NCBI RefSeq assembly: GCF_013155335.1
Contig: NZ_JABJQZ010000001.1
Location: 1,054,001 to 1,118,000 of the forward strand
Direction of reading: 5' to 3'
Length of the DNA stretch: 64,000 nt
Source of the DNA: Nocardioides sp. zg-1230
GTDB lineage: Bacteria > Actinomycetota > Actinomycetes > Propionibacteriales > Nocardioidaceae
Positions 7,849-15,774 of this stretch are shown one piece after another. The notes beneath the pieces were generated by a model. It worked only from the letters and a program-made list of their open reading frames with translations, had not been told where the DNA came from and searched no databases. Every line of letters starts with the position of its first letter. The first letter of the stretch is position 1. A program made the position numbers and the translations under genes.

Positions 7849-8190
7849 ATGACGGCAGGCATCGACCCCGCAGCGTCCCCGTCGGGCACCGGGTGCCAGG
7901 AGTGCGAGGAGGCCGGCGGCTGGTGGGTCCACCTGCGCCGGTGCGCCCAGTGCGGGCACGTCGGGTGCTGCGACTCCAGCCCCTCCCAGCACGCCACCGC
8001 GCACTTCCGGGCGACCGGCCACCCCGTGGTGCAGAGCTTCGAGCCCGGCGAGGACTGGTTCTGGGACTACGACCGCTCGGTCGGCGTGGAGGGGCCCCGG
8101 CTTGCCGACCCGCAGAGCCGACCGGAGGACCAGACGGTCCCCGGGCCGGCCGGCCGGGTGCCGGACGACTGGCGCGACCACGTGCACTGA
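7849..8190 (+). CDS. UBP-type zinc finger protein
   Basis: A 113-aa protein that is essentially a single UBP-type zinc finger: CxxC, CAQCGHVGCCDSS, HATAHFRATGHPVVQSFEPGEDW. In eukaryotes this domain binds the ubiquitin C terminus; in actinobacteria it occurs as a stand-alone protein of unknown ligand. The spacing of Cys and His is complete, so zinc binding is likely. CAGGCT lies 6 nt before the ATG, which suggests a leaderless transcript. The acidic C-terminal tail has no motif. Confidence 0.88.
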   Translation: MTAGIDPAASPSGTGCQECEEAGGWWVHLRRCAQCGHVGCCDSSPSQHATAHFRATGHPVVQSFEPGEDWFWDYDRSVGVEGPRLADPQSRPEDQTVPGPAGRVPDDWRDHVH

Positions 8191-8243
8191 CGCCGCCCAT
8201 CGGGGTGCCGTGTCGCGCGTCGTGTGCGTGCCATGCTCGGGCC

Positions 8244-9065
8244 ATGCGACGTACGCCGCGCACGCGCCGGGACCGGACGCCCCGTGACCGGCCGCAGGTC
8301 GTCGCCCACCGCGGCAGCAGCCACGAGACCGCCGAGCACACGCTCGCGGCCTACGTGAAGGCCCTCGACGAGGGTGCCGATGCGCTGGAGTGCGACGTCC
8401 GGCTGACGGCCGACGGGCACCTCGTGTGCGTGCACGACCGCGACCTGCGGCGTACGACGTCCACGCCCGGGCTCGTCTCGACGATGAACCTCGCCGAGCT
8501 CGACGAGCTCGACTTCGCCTCGTGGAAGAACCCGTGGTCCGAGCTCGACGACGAGGCGCCGGCCCGCGACCCGGACGCCGGCAAGGTGCTCACCCTGCGC
8601 AAGCTCCTGGAGACGGTCGCCGACTACGACCGGCGCGTCGAGCTCGCCGTGGAGACCAAGCACCCCACCCGCTACGGCGGCCTGGTCGAGCGGCGCCTGG
8701 TCGACGTGCTGGGCGACTTCGGATGGGACAAACCGGGGTCGCCCGCCCGGGTGATGAGCTTCTCCCTCAACGCCGTCAACCGCGTACGCCGTCTCGCGCC
8801 CGGGCTCGACGTCGTCATCCTGGTCGAGAAGGCGCACCACTGGCCGGTGCTGCGCCCGGTGGTCGGCGACGACTGGATCGTCGGCCCCGGGATCAAGGAG
8901 CTGCGCGACCACCCCGGGCTCGGCCGCCACCTGCGCAAGGAGGGCCGCGAGATCCACGTCTGGACGGTGAACACCGCCGAGGACCTCGACCTCTGCCTCG
9001 ACCTCGGCGTCACCGCGGTCATCAGCGACCGGCCGGCCTACATGCTGGAGCTGCTCGGCCGATAG
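8244..9065 (+). CDS. Glycerophosphodiester phosphodiesterase (GDPD)
   Basis: A 273-aa TIM-barrel enzyme with the GDPD motifs AHRGSSHETAEHTLAAY near the start, ALECDVRLTADGHLVCVHD, then VETKHP and HVWTVNTAEDLDLCLDLGVTAVISD. It hydrolyses glycerophosphodiesters to glycerol 3-phosphate and an alcohol. No signal peptide is visible, so it is probably cytoplasmic. The first residues are arginine-rich and the true start could be slightly further in. It lies between the UBP protein and the SEC-C protein on the same strand, with short gaps but likely separate promoters. Confidence 0.92.
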   Translation: MRRTPRTRRDRTPRDRPQVVAHRGSSHETAEHTLAAYVKALDEGADALECDVRLTADGHLVCVHDRDLRRTTSTPGLVSTMNLAELDELDFASWKNPWSELDDEAPARDPDAGKVLTLRKLLETVADYDRRVELAVETKHPTRYGGLVERRLVDVLGDFGWDKPGSPARVMSFSLNAVNRVRRLAPGLDVVILVEKAHHWPVLRPVVGDDWIVGPGIKELRDHPGLGRHLRKEGREIHVWTVNTAEDLDLCLDLGVTAVISDRPAYMLELLGR

Positions 9066-9074
9066 GTTCTGGGC

Positions 9075-10004
9075 ATGGCCAAGAAGTCCCGCAAGCCCGC
9101 CCCGTCCGCCTCCGCCGCCGGCGAGGTCGGCCCCCGCCAGCCCTGCCCGTGCGGTTCGGGCAAGCGCTACAAGGCCTGCCACGGTGCGGCCGGCGGCGCC
9201 GCGCCGACGTTCGTCGCCCGCCCCTTCGAGGGCATGCCGAGCGAGTGCGACGTCATCGCGCTGCGCGAGCTGGTCCCGGCCGCGACGGCGCCGCTGACCC
9301 TGAAGGAGGGCGACCGCAAGGTCCGTCTGGCGACCCTCCTGCCCGGGGCCGCCCCGGCCATGGTGCGCGAGTCGGGCGACATCTGGCTCGGCCTGCAGGT
9401 CCAGCACTCGTACGGCAACCCGGCCCGCGACCTCGGCGCCGTGCTCGAGGCCGCGCTGGCCACCGAGGAGCCGGGCATCGTCGGGCTGATGACCGACCCG
9501 GGTGAGGGCCCGAGCATCCAGGACCTGATCAGCGACACCAGCCTCGACATCACGGTGCACGACGGGTTCGAGTACTGGATCGACGACATCCCCGAGCGCG
9601 ACGCGACCATGGAGGCCGCGCTCGAGCAGGCCAACGGGGGCGTCATGCCGACCAGCCGGCTCACCTCGGTCGAGGCGGCGTACTGGACCAACGTCGGCAC
9701 CAAGGAGCACCTGCGCTGGGTCATGCCGCACCCCGAGGACGAGCTGCTCGACGCGCTCGCCCGGCTGCACGCCGCGGGCAAGGATTCCGTGGCCGAGGGC
9801 TCCCGGTTCGTGGGGATGTTCCGTGCGCACGGCCTGCTGGCCCCGGTCTGGGACCTCCCGGTCGGCACGGGCGCGGAGGTGCTCGAGGAGCCGGCAGCGC
9901 GGTTCGCGACCGACCTCGAGGAGGCTCTCGCAGGCGGGGAGCTGAGTGCCGCCGAGCGGTCCGCGCGAGCAGGACTCGCCAACCGTCAGGTGACGATCCG
10001 GTAA
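9075..10004 (+). CDS. DUF5926 family protein with N-terminal SEC-C motif
   Basis: The 309-aa protein begins with a lysine- and alanine-rich tail, then a SEC-C zinc motif (CPCGSGKRYKACHG), as at the C terminus of SecA. The remaining 270 residues match the actinobacterial DUF5926 family, which has no known biochemical role. TAGGTT lies 6 nt before the ATG, so the mRNA is probably leaderless. The SEC-C motif suggests zinc binding and perhaps contact with SecB-like partners or ribosomes; this is speculative. Confidence 0.85.
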   Translation: MAKKSRKPAPSASAAGEVGPRQPCPCGSGKRYKACHGAAGGAAPTFVARPFEGMPSECDVIALRELVPAATAPLTLKEGDRKVRLATLLPGAAPAMVRESGDIWLGLQVQHSYGNPARDLGAVLEAALATEEPGIVGLMTDPGEGPSIQDLISDTSLDITVHDGFEYWIDDIPERDATMEAALEQANGGVMPTSRLTSVEAAYWTNVGTKEHLRWVMPHPEDELLDALARLHAAGKDSVAEGSRFVGMFRAHGLLAPVWDLPVGTGAEVLEEPAARFATDLEEALAGGELSAAERSARAGLANRQVTIR

Positions 10005-10052
10005 GAACCGGTCCACCATCCGACCACGGCTCGAACACAACGGATCCAACGG

Positions 10053-10082
10053 TTGTGCGGGCCCTCCGGGGCGGAGTAGATT
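10053..10082 (+). promoter_or_regulatory. Promoter-like pair before a hairpin
   Basis: TTGTGC (10053-10058) and TAGATT (10077-10082) are separated by 18 nt. The expected transcription start, about 6-8 nt after TAGATT, falls at the first base of the perfect hairpin at 10090-10129. No open reading frame follows. The pair may drive a very short RNA, or may be a chance match. Confidence 0.35.
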
Positions 10083-10089
10083 CGTCTCT

Positions 10090-10133
10090 GCCCGGTCGTT
10101 GTTGTTTCCCCCGTCAACAACGACCGGGCTTTC
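10090..10133 (+). terminator. Perfect C-rich-loop hairpin with T-rich tail (terminator or tiny sRNA)
   Basis: GCCCGGTCGTTGTTG pairs perfectly with CAACAACGACCGGGC (15 bp) around the loop TTTCCCCCGT, and TTTC follows the stem. It lies 85 bp after the DUF5926 stop codon and can terminate that transcript. Because a promoter-like pair lies immediately upstream, the hairpin could also be an independent short RNA whose C-rich loop could pair with G-rich ribosome binding sites. Confidence 0.6.
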
Positions 10134-10161
10134 ACGTCTCCGGGCGGCCCGGTTCCCGGCG

Positions 10162-10743
10162 TCAGGCGGCGTGCCGCCCCGCGCGCGGCGCGAGGATGCG
10201 TCGGTTGACCGCGGGTCCCCACCACGTAGCCGCGACGAAGAGCCCGGCGAGCGTCCACACCAGGGCGTCGTACGTCGCCAGCACGAAGGCGACGAGGAAG
10301 CCGTCGAGGAGGGCGCCGTGGGTCCCGTCCCAGGCGATGGGGACGCGCTCCGACGTCGGCGTGCGGGACAGCGCGACGACAGTGCCGTCGACCCGGTACG
10401 CCACGGCCGAGGGGCCGAAGCCGAGGACCGTGCGGTCGTCCGCCGGGAGCAGGTGGACCAGGTCGCTGTCGTCGGGCCCTTCGCCGACGCCCCGCACGTA
10501 CCAGTCGACCATCCGGGTGCGCCTGCTGTCGTTGCGCGGACCGAGGGTCACGTCTTCCTCCGCGAGGCAGTCCACGGTGGAGGCGCCGCACGTGACGCCG
10601 GCGCGCAGCACGCGGTGCTCGTGCACGCTCACCCACAGGTCGCGCACGAGCAACGGCAGGCCCAGCAGGAAGACCACGGCCACGGCGCGAGACACCCACA
10701 GGCGGGAGCCGTCGAACGGGTGCGCGACGCGTTCGCGGTCCAA
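10162..10743 (-). CDS. Membrane protein of unknown function
   Basis: A 193-aa protein with one N-terminal membrane segment (RAVAVVFLLGLPLLVRDLWVSV), an extracytoplasmic domain of about 100 residues with two cysteines that may pair (VTCGASTVDC), and a C-terminal hydrophobic hairpin (FLVAFVLATYDALVWTLAGLFVAATWW). No family is recognised. The start is a TTG with TAGTCT 6 nt upstream, which fits the leaderless pattern of this window. An internal start cannot be excluded. Confidence 0.65.
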   Translation of the reverse strand: MDRERVAHPFDGSRLWVSRAVAVVFLLGLPLLVRDLWVSVHEHRVLRAGVTCGASTVDCLAEEDVTLGPRNDSRRTRMVDWYVRGVGEGPDDSDLVHLLPADDRTVLGFGPSAVAYRVDGTVVALSRTPTSERVPIAWDGTHGALLDGFLVAFVLATYDALVWTLAGLFVAATWWGPAVNRRILAPRAGRHAA

Positions 10744-10761
10744 GCGCCGAGACTAGGGGGG

Positions 10762-11754
10762 TCAGTCGTCCCTGCCGGTGGTCCGCACGCGCCACGCCTC
10801 GAGGTGCGTGAACCCCTTGGCCGAGATGCGGCGGGCCCGCCGGAACCGCCAGCCGTCCTCGTCACCGGTGGCGAGCGCCTCGTGGACGCCCACGTCGACC
10901 AGCACGCTGCCCGGCCGGGCGGCCGACGTCAGGCGGGCGGCGGCGTCGACCGTCGAGCCGAAGACGTCGCCGAGACGTCGTACGACGGACCCGTGGGCGA
11001 TGCCGGCCCGCACCGCCGGGAACGGGTCGTCCTCGTCGGCGCCGCGCGCGGTCAGCGCGAGCGCGACCTCCACTGCGGCGGCCGGGTCGGCGACGGTGAA
11101 GAGGACCTCGTCGCCGATCGTCTTGATCACCTGGCCGCCGTGGTCGACCACGAGCGCGGTGGTGTCCTGCTCGAAGCCGTCGACCCACCGCACCAGCGCG
11201 GGCCCGTCGAGGCTGCGGCTCTGCGTGGTGTAGCCGACGATGTCGACGAAGCACACCGACAGCTGTGACTCGGTGGTGGTCAGGGTGCTCGCGTCCTCGA
11301 GCAGGTGCTCGGCCGCGCTGGCGAGGTGGCGGCGCCAGACGTAGCCCTGGAGCGCCTCGACGCGGGGGAGCACCTCGCTCACCAGGTCGGTGAGGTCGGT
11401 CGGGCCGGCGGTCGCGTCGCCGTCCTCGGCGGCCAGGCCGGCGAGCAGCGTCGTCTGCCACTCGGCGAGGCGGGCGTAGCTGCGGCCCCAGGTCCGCACG
11501 AGCGCCGCCTGCGACTCCGGAGACAGGACCCCGATCCGCACCAGCTCGGCCGAGAGCCGCAGCGCCTCGACGTCGCTCTCGGCGAACGCGACGTCGTCGT
11601 CGGCGCGGTGGGGGAAGCCGAGCTGGTGCCACAGGGTGATCGCGACGTCCAGGGGCACCCCGGCACGCTCGGCCACCTCGACGCGGATCAGGCTCGGCTC
11701 CTCGCCGAGGAGGACGACCCCCAGCGCCCGGGCGTCGTGTCCCGGATCGCTCAC
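10762..11754 (-). CDS. Class III adenylate cyclase with N-terminal regulatory domain
   Basis: The N-terminal 160 residues resemble the helical autoinhibitory domain of mycobacterial cyclases such as Rv1264, and residues 163-320 form the cyclase homology domain. Metal-binding aspartates are D171 (CFVDIVGYTT) and D215 (IKTIGDEVLF). K211 and D263 are the residues expected for ATP specificity, and R274 is present. The Asn that normally precedes AARL is replaced by D270 (GSTVDAAARL), so activity may be altered. The GTG start lies 3 bp after the stop of the cyclic-nucleotide-binding gene, so the two form one operon and probably one signalling module. Confidence 0.88.
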   Translation of the reverse strand: MSDPGHDARALGVVLLGEEPSLIRVEVAERAGVPLDVAITLWHQLGFPHRADDDVAFAESDVEALRLSAELVRIGVLSPESQAALVRTWGRSYARLAEWQTTLLAGLAAEDGDATAGPTDLTDLVSEVLPRVEALQGYVWRRHLASAAEHLLEDASTLTTTESQLSVCFVDIVGYTTQSRSLDGPALVRWVDGFEQDTTALVVDHGGQVIKTIGDEVLFTVADPAAAVEVALALTARGADEDDPFPAVRAGIAHGSVVRRLGDVFGSTVDAAARLTSAARPGSVLVDVGVHEALATGDEDGWRFRRARRISAKGFTHLEAWRVRTTGRDD

Positions 11755-11757
11755 GGC

Positions 11758-12132
11758 TCAGCCGCTCTCGAGGCGCCCGGTCGCCGCCGACCGGAGAGCC
11801 TCGCCGAAGGCGGGGATCTCGGCGGCGAGGTCCTCGATCGTCTCGCGGGTGAAGTGGACGACCCGCAGCGGCGTCAGGGCCACGACGGTCGCCGAGCGCA
11901 AGGTCCGGTTGACGATGGCGGCCTCACCCACCACGGCGCCAGGACCCAGGGTGGCGACCTCGACGCCGCCCCTGCGGACCGACACCTCGCCCTCGGTGAT
12001 CAGGTAGGCCTTGTCGGCCGGTGTCCGCTCCGCGATGGGCGACCAGCCCTGCGGGAGGCTCAGGGCGCGACCTGCGGCCAGCACGCGTTCGACGTCGGCG
12101 GGCCCGAGCCCGTCCAGGATCGAGTCAGTCAT
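11758..12132 (-). CDS. Stand-alone cyclic nucleotide-binding domain protein
   Basis: A 124-aa protein made of one cNMP-binding beta-barrel (GWSPIAERTPADKAYLITEGEVSVRRGGVEVATLGPGAVVGEAAIVNRTLRSATVVALTPL). The phosphate-binding cassette reads PGAVVGEAAIVNRTLRSATV, with the conserved Gly-Glu and Arg. There is no DNA-binding domain, unlike Crp. It is the first gene of a two-gene operon with the adenylate cyclase, so it may sense the cAMP made by its partner. Its output is unknown; it could act by protein contact. Confidence 0.85.
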   Translation of the reverse strand: MTDSILDGLGPADVERVLAAGRALSLPQGWSPIAERTPADKAYLITEGEVSVRRGGVEVATLGPGAVVGEAAIVNRTLRSATVVALTPLRVVHFTRETIEDLAAEIPAFGEALRSAATGRLESG

Positions 12133-12190
12133 GCCCCCTCAACGATCCAGCGGGGCGAGGGTGATGCCCGGGCTCAGCCTGGGTCCAGGC

Positions 12191-13417
12191 TCAGTCCGCG
12201 TGCAGCGGCTCCCGGGAGATCGGGCAGCTCATGCAGCGCGGGCCGCCGCGACCCGAGCCCAGCTCCGACCCCGCGATGCGGACGACCTCGATGCCAGCGT
12301 CCTCGAGCCGGTCGTTGGTCTCGTCGTTGCGCTCGTAGGCCACCGCGACCCGCGGCGCGAGGGCGAGGGTGTTGTTGCCGTCGTCCCACTGCTCGCGCTC
12401 GGCGGTGACGGGGTCGAGGCCGGTGTCGATCTGGTGGAGCGTGTCGATCTGCATCGCCTTGGCCGCGGCGACGAGGAAGGGCTCGGAGTCGCTGACGCTC
12501 AGGGTCAGGTCGGACTCGCCCGAGCCCGGGTCGTCGAGCGTGACCGTCACCGCGCGGAGGGTGTCGGCGACGTTGGGATACATCACGACCTTGTCGACGT
12601 CGACCATCGTGCAGACGGTGTCGAGGTGCATCGTCGCGCGCTCCTGCGCGATCGGCACGGCCAGCACGGTGTGGGCGAGGTCGGCGTGGAAGACCTGGCG
12701 GGCGAGCCGCTCCACCCCGGCGGGCGTCGTACGCTCCCCGACCCCGACGGCGATCACGCCCGGGGCCAGGAGCAGGACGTCGCCGCCCTCCACGTGCTCG
12801 TTGTGCCAGCCGTGGATCTTGCGGGTTCCGGCGAAGCGCGGGTGCTCGGTGTAGATCAGCTCGGTCAGCTGCGTCTCGCGCTTGCGGGCCGGCATCGCGA
12901 GGCTGGTGACGGCCACGCGGTCGCGCACCCACACGCTCGAGTCGCGGGTGAAGAGCAGGTTGGGCAGCGGGTCGATGAGGAAGTCGTGCGGGTCGAGCAG
13001 GCTCGTGACCAGCCCGTGCCCGCCCTTGACCTCGTCGTTGCGGATGCCCGCGGTCAGCACGTCGGTCAGCTCGGCGGGGGAGAGGTCGCGCAGCGCCTGC
13101 GCGAGGTAGCGGCGCATGGTGTCGCCGAGGTGCAGCCCCGACAGCGCGCTCGTGATGGCGTGGTTGCGGGCCATCTCGCTCTCGAGCGTCTCGGTGAGCA
13201 GCTCGGTCAGGTAGAGCACCTCCACGCCTCGGTTGCGCAGCGTCTCCGCGAACGCGTCGTGCTCCTCCTGCGCCCGGCTCACCCACGGGATCCCGTCGAA
13301 GAGCAGGCGGTCGTTGTTGCGAGGCGTGAGGCGCTTGAGCTCGTTGCCGGGGCGGTGGAGCATGACGGTGGCCAGTCGGCCGACCTCGCTGTCGGCTCCG
13401 TGCGGGGTGGTGACCAT
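12191..13417 (-). CDS. arcA: Arginine deiminase
   Basis: A 408-aa enzyme converting arginine to citrulline and ammonia. The family motifs are present: [36 protein letters not shown], and the C-terminal catalytic cysteine in [12 protein letters not shown] (C398). No arcB, arcC or arcD lies nearby, so this is not a complete fermentative arginine pathway at this locus. ATG 13417 was chosen because of the family N terminus and a TAGAGT box 7 nt upstream. The palindrome C1 starts 62 bp upstream of the start codon. Confidence 0.95.
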   Translation of the reverse strand: MVTTPHGADSEVGRLATVMLHRPGNELKRLTPRNNDRLLFDGIPWVSRAQEEHDAFAETLRNRGVEVLYLTELLTETLESEMARNHAITSALSGLHLGDTMRRYLAQALRDLSPAELTDVLTAGIRNDEVKGGHGLVTSLLDPHDFLIDPLPNLLFTRDSSVWVRDRVAVTSLAMPARKRETQLTELIYTEHPRFAGTRKIHGWHNEHVEGGDVLLLAPGVIAVGVGERTTPAGVERLARQVFHADLAHTVLAVPIAQERATMHLDTVCTMVDVDKVVMYPNVADTLRAVTVTLDDPGSGESDLTLSVSDSEPFLVAAAKAMQIDTLHQIDTGLDPVTAEREQWDDGNNTLALAPRVAVAYERNDETNDRLEDAGIEVVRIAGSELGSGRGGPRCMSCPISREPLHAD

Positions 13418-13479
13418 AGGCGGGACTCTAGCGCTGCCGGTGGCGAGCGTCTTGCTCGGAAGTCGGCGCCTGCGCCCGC

Positions 13480-13540
13480 GCACGTGCGGCGGTTGTGGCC
13501 CCGCGGGTGGCGATCCGAGGGCCACATCCGCCGCACGTGC
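13480..13540. repeat. Imperfect palindrome C1 (family C)
   Basis: The 21-bp arms (13480-13500 and 13520-13540) begin GCACGTGCGGCGG and pair at 20 of 21 positions around a 19-nt loop. The right arm ends directly at the stop codon (13541-13543) of the DUF559 gene. Confidence 0.9.
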
Positions 13541-14470
13541 TCAGGCTGCGTCGGCGTGACCCGGGAAGTGTGCGCGCCACTCCTCGCTCAGGCGCAGCGG
13601 TACGCCGGGCAGGCCGCGGGCGAGCAGGACGCGATGGAGGCGGCGGAGGGTCTGCACTGGGGTGGAGTAGATCCCGGAGCTGATCACGGGCAACAACCGC
13701 CAGTCCGAGTCGTCCACCGCGCCTCGGCGCTCGAGGTCGGCCTCCCAGGCCCCGGGGACGAGCACGTGGACCTTGCCGTTGAACTCGACCGCCACCTTGA
13801 CCGCCGGGTAGCTGAGGTCGTACTTGCGGATCACCTCGCCCGCCCCGTCGCGTACCTTGAGGTTGACCTGCGGCTCCGGTAGGCCGGCCAGCACGATGAG
13901 CATGCGGAGCCGCGTCTCCATCGGCGAGTCCACGTCGCGCCGGACGTACGACGCCGCCCGCCGGGCCGGTGACGCGGCCTTGTGCCGCGCGTCCGCGCAG
14001 AAGCGGACCAGTCCCTCGGGGGTGACCAGCCGGCGACGGACCATGGCGTCCCCGAGGACCACGAGGTCGACCAACGTCAGCAACTCGGCCATCTCGACGA
14101 ACAACATCAGCGGTTCGGTTACCCGGACGCCGTTGACCACGCGCGTAGCGCTGTGGCGTCCGACGTGCGCCTTCACACCGCGGTGGCGCCGGCGATGCCC
14201 CGCGCGCCGGACGCTCACGTGCTCGTCGGCGATCGTCGGGATCGGGAGGTCGTAAACCCGTGCAGCCGAGGCGTGGCTCGCCCACGCCGCACCGTCGTCG
14301 TACGGCAGCAGGGCAGCCCGGGCGCGCACACGCGGCGTGACGACCGTCGGCGCGGCGACGTAAGTGCCCGGCAGCACCAGACGGAAGCCTGGCCCGCGCA
14401 GGGCCTTGGGACTCACTCCGGCATCGAGTGCGGTGCGACGCAGGAAGGGTTTCCTCGGATCGAGGTCCAT
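13541..14470 (-). CDS. DUF559 (Vsr-like endonuclease domain) protein, unit C
   Basis: A 309-aa protein with the layout of actinobacterial DUF559/AbiEi-like proteins: an N-terminal segment of about 110 residues (ALRGPGFRLVLPGTYV), a middle helical part, and a C-terminal PD-(D/E)xK nuclease-like domain with E185 (SPMETRLR), D218 (RKYDLSYP) and E229 in VAVEFNGKVH, where the usual D of EYDG/EVDG is N and H235 follows. Vsr endonucleases of this fold cut at T:G mismatches; DUF559 proteins are uncharacterised. ATG 14470 was preferred over GTG 14497. The gene is flanked at both ends by family C palindromes. Confidence 0.75.
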   Translation of the reverse strand: MDLDPRKPFLRRTALDAGVSPKALRGPGFRLVLPGTYVAAPTVVTPRVRARAALLPYDDGAAWASHASAARVYDLPIPTIADEHVSVRRAGHRRRHRGVKAHVGRHSATRVVNGVRVTEPLMLFVEMAELLTLVDLVVLGDAMVRRRLVTPEGLVRFCADARHKAASPARRAASYVRRDVDSPMETRLRMLIVLAGLPEPQVNLKVRDGAGEVIRKYDLSYPAVKVAVEFNGKVHVLVPGAWEADLERRGAVDDSDWRLLPVISSGIYSTPVQTLRRLHRVLLARGLPGVPLRLSEEWRAHFPGHADAA

Positions 14471-14527
14471 CCACGGATGGTGCCCGGATCTCGGCACGCG
14501 TCGCGTGCATCATCCGCAGGGCCCCGC

Positions 14528-14588
14528 GCACGTGCGGCGGTCCTGGCCCCGGAAACGTCGATCTGAGGGCCATACCCGCCGCACGTGC
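14528..14588. repeat. Imperfect palindrome C2 (family C)
   Basis: The 21-bp arms (14528-14548 and 14568-14588) share GCACGTGCGGCGG with C1 and pair at 17 or 18 of 21 positions. The loop keeps CGATCTGAG, close to CGATCCGAG in C1, which fixes the orientation as direct. It lies between the DUF559 start and the stop codon of the DUF6058-GNAT gene (14626). Confidence 0.9.
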
Positions 14589-14625
14589 GGGCGCGGGGGC
14601 TGCGGGGCGGACCGACGAGGCCGGG

Positions 14626-15774
14626 TCAGGCCTGAGCCCGCCACTCCTCGCGGAGGAGGGCGTACTCGTAGGAGTCGGTCCAGGTGCCCTTGGACCAGAA
14701 GTCCCCGAGGCGGTGGACCTCGCGTCGCATGCCGAGGCGCTCGCAGAGGGCGGCAGAGCGGTCGTTGCGCGCGTCGAGGTTGGCGACGATCCGCCGGAGG
14801 CCGAAGTGCTCGAACCCCAGGCGCAGCACGGCGCGGGCGGCCTCGGTGGCGTACCCGCGGCCGCCGGACCCGGGCAGGATCGTCCAGCCGATCTCACCCT
14901 CGGTGAGCCCGGTGCCCTGGAGGTGCAGCATCGAGTCGCCGACCACGGTGCCGTCGTGGGTGGCGACCACGAGCCCGACGAAGGCACCATCACCGGTCTC
15001 CATGCGTCGCCGGACCATCTCGCCGACCTCCGCGCGGTTCATCGGCCGGCTCAGCAGCAGGCTCGTCCACTCCTCCGAGGCCCATCCGACTGCGAACGCG
15101 TCGGCGTCCGCGGCCTCGAAGGGGCGCAGCACCAGCCGCTCCGTGCGCAGCGGCCAGTCCGGCGGGACCGGGGTGAGGAACGCCTCGCGCGGGACGTCGA
15201 CCCACCGCTCGCGGACCGTGGGGCCGCCGAAGCGCAGCCGGTCGTACGCCGTCATCGGCAGGAGGAGCGCGTCGAGCCCGGGCACGGCCAGCACGCCGTC
15301 GACGGCCTGGCCGAGCAGGCCGCGGCCGATCGGGTCGTGCGGATCGTGGCGGAGCAGCTCGACCGCGGCCTCCGCCTCGGCGACGCGCTCGGTCTTGGCC
15401 TTGATGCGCGTGGGCGTCACGTCGCGCAGGCAGACGTACTGCCCGGACAGGTAGTGGCCCCACTCCTGCTCGCCGGTGGCCGGGTCGTCGGGCCAGAAGG
15501 CGACGAACCAGTCGTGCAGGCGGTCGAGGCCACCGGCGACCTCGGCCAGGGTGCCGTGGTCCGCGGGCACCATCGGCGTCCCGTCACCCAGCACGTACGA
15601 CGGCAGCGGCAGGCGGCCGGCCAGCATCTGCTCCATGGCGGCGGGCGTCGCCTCGACGAAGTGCTCGCGGACGTAGGCGTCGTCGGCCTCGGTCATCGGG
15701 TGGTCGCCGTTGACGGCGACGAAGCGGTCCCGGACAGCAGCGACCAGGGGGTCGCTCAGCGCGTCATCTCCCAC
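14626..15774 (-). CDS. DUF6058-like domain fused to a GNAT acetyltransferase
   Basis: The 382-aa protein has an N-terminal region of about 200 residues resembling DUF6058 (TEADDAYVREHFVEATPAAMEQML, GDGTPMVPADHG, EWGHYLSGQYVCLRDVTP, YDRLRFGGPTVRERW). The C-terminal 170 residues are a RimJ/RimL-type N-acetyltransferase (LRTERLVLRPFEAADADAF, GYATEAARAVLRLGFEHFGLRRIVANLDARNDRSAALCERLGM). The GTG at 15774 overlaps the end of the GDT1 gene by 19 bp; ATG 15696 is the alternative start. The fusion suggests that a substrate recognised by the first domain is acetylated; the substrate is unknown. Confidence 0.75.
   Translation of the reverse strand: MGDDALSDPLVAAVRDRFVAVNGDHPMTEADDAYVREHFVEATPAAMEQMLAGRLPLPSYVLGDGTPMVPADHGTLAEVAGGLDRLHDWFVAFWPDDPATGEQEWGHYLSGQYVCLRDVTPTRIKAKTERVAEAEAAVELLRHDPHDPIGRGLLGQAVDGVLAVPGLDALLLPMTAYDRLRFGGPTVRERWVDVPREAFLTPVPPDWPLRTERLVLRPFEAADADAFAVGWASEEWTSLLLSRPMNRAEVGEMVRRRMETGDGAFVGLVVATHDGTVVGDSMLHLQGTGLTEGEIGWTILPGSGGRGYATEAARAVLRLGFEHFGLRRIVANLDARNDRSAALCERLGMRREVHRLGDFWSKGTWTDSYEYALLREEWRAQA

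Larger units (their letters stand above)
13480..14588. mobile_element. Composite unit C: nuclease-like gene bracketed by 61-bp palindromes
   Basis: Two 61-bp imperfect palindromes (C1 and C2, 50 of 61 positions identical, in direct orientation) bracket a single DUF559-type gene. C1 ends at the base before the stop codon, and C2 lies 57 bp before the start codon. The plan matches unit D (48223-49282) although the palindrome sequences differ. No transposase, target duplication or terminal repeat of a known IS family is visible. Calling it mobile is inference. Confidence 0.45.

Noticed and set aside
10090..10133. 6C RNA
   Set aside because: The loop has five C residues in a single hairpin; the 6C family has two hairpins with C-rich loops, and no second one is visible.
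12191..13417. Complete arginine deiminase (arcABC) pathway
   Set aside because: No ornithine carbamoyltransferase or carbamate kinase gene lies next to arcA; both flanks hold unrelated genes.
13480..14588. Palindromes C1/C2 as ordinary terminators
   Set aside because: C2 lies upstream of the gene rather than at its end, and both copies share sequence beyond pairing, including the loop. A terminator role for C1 is possible in addition, but does not explain the pair.
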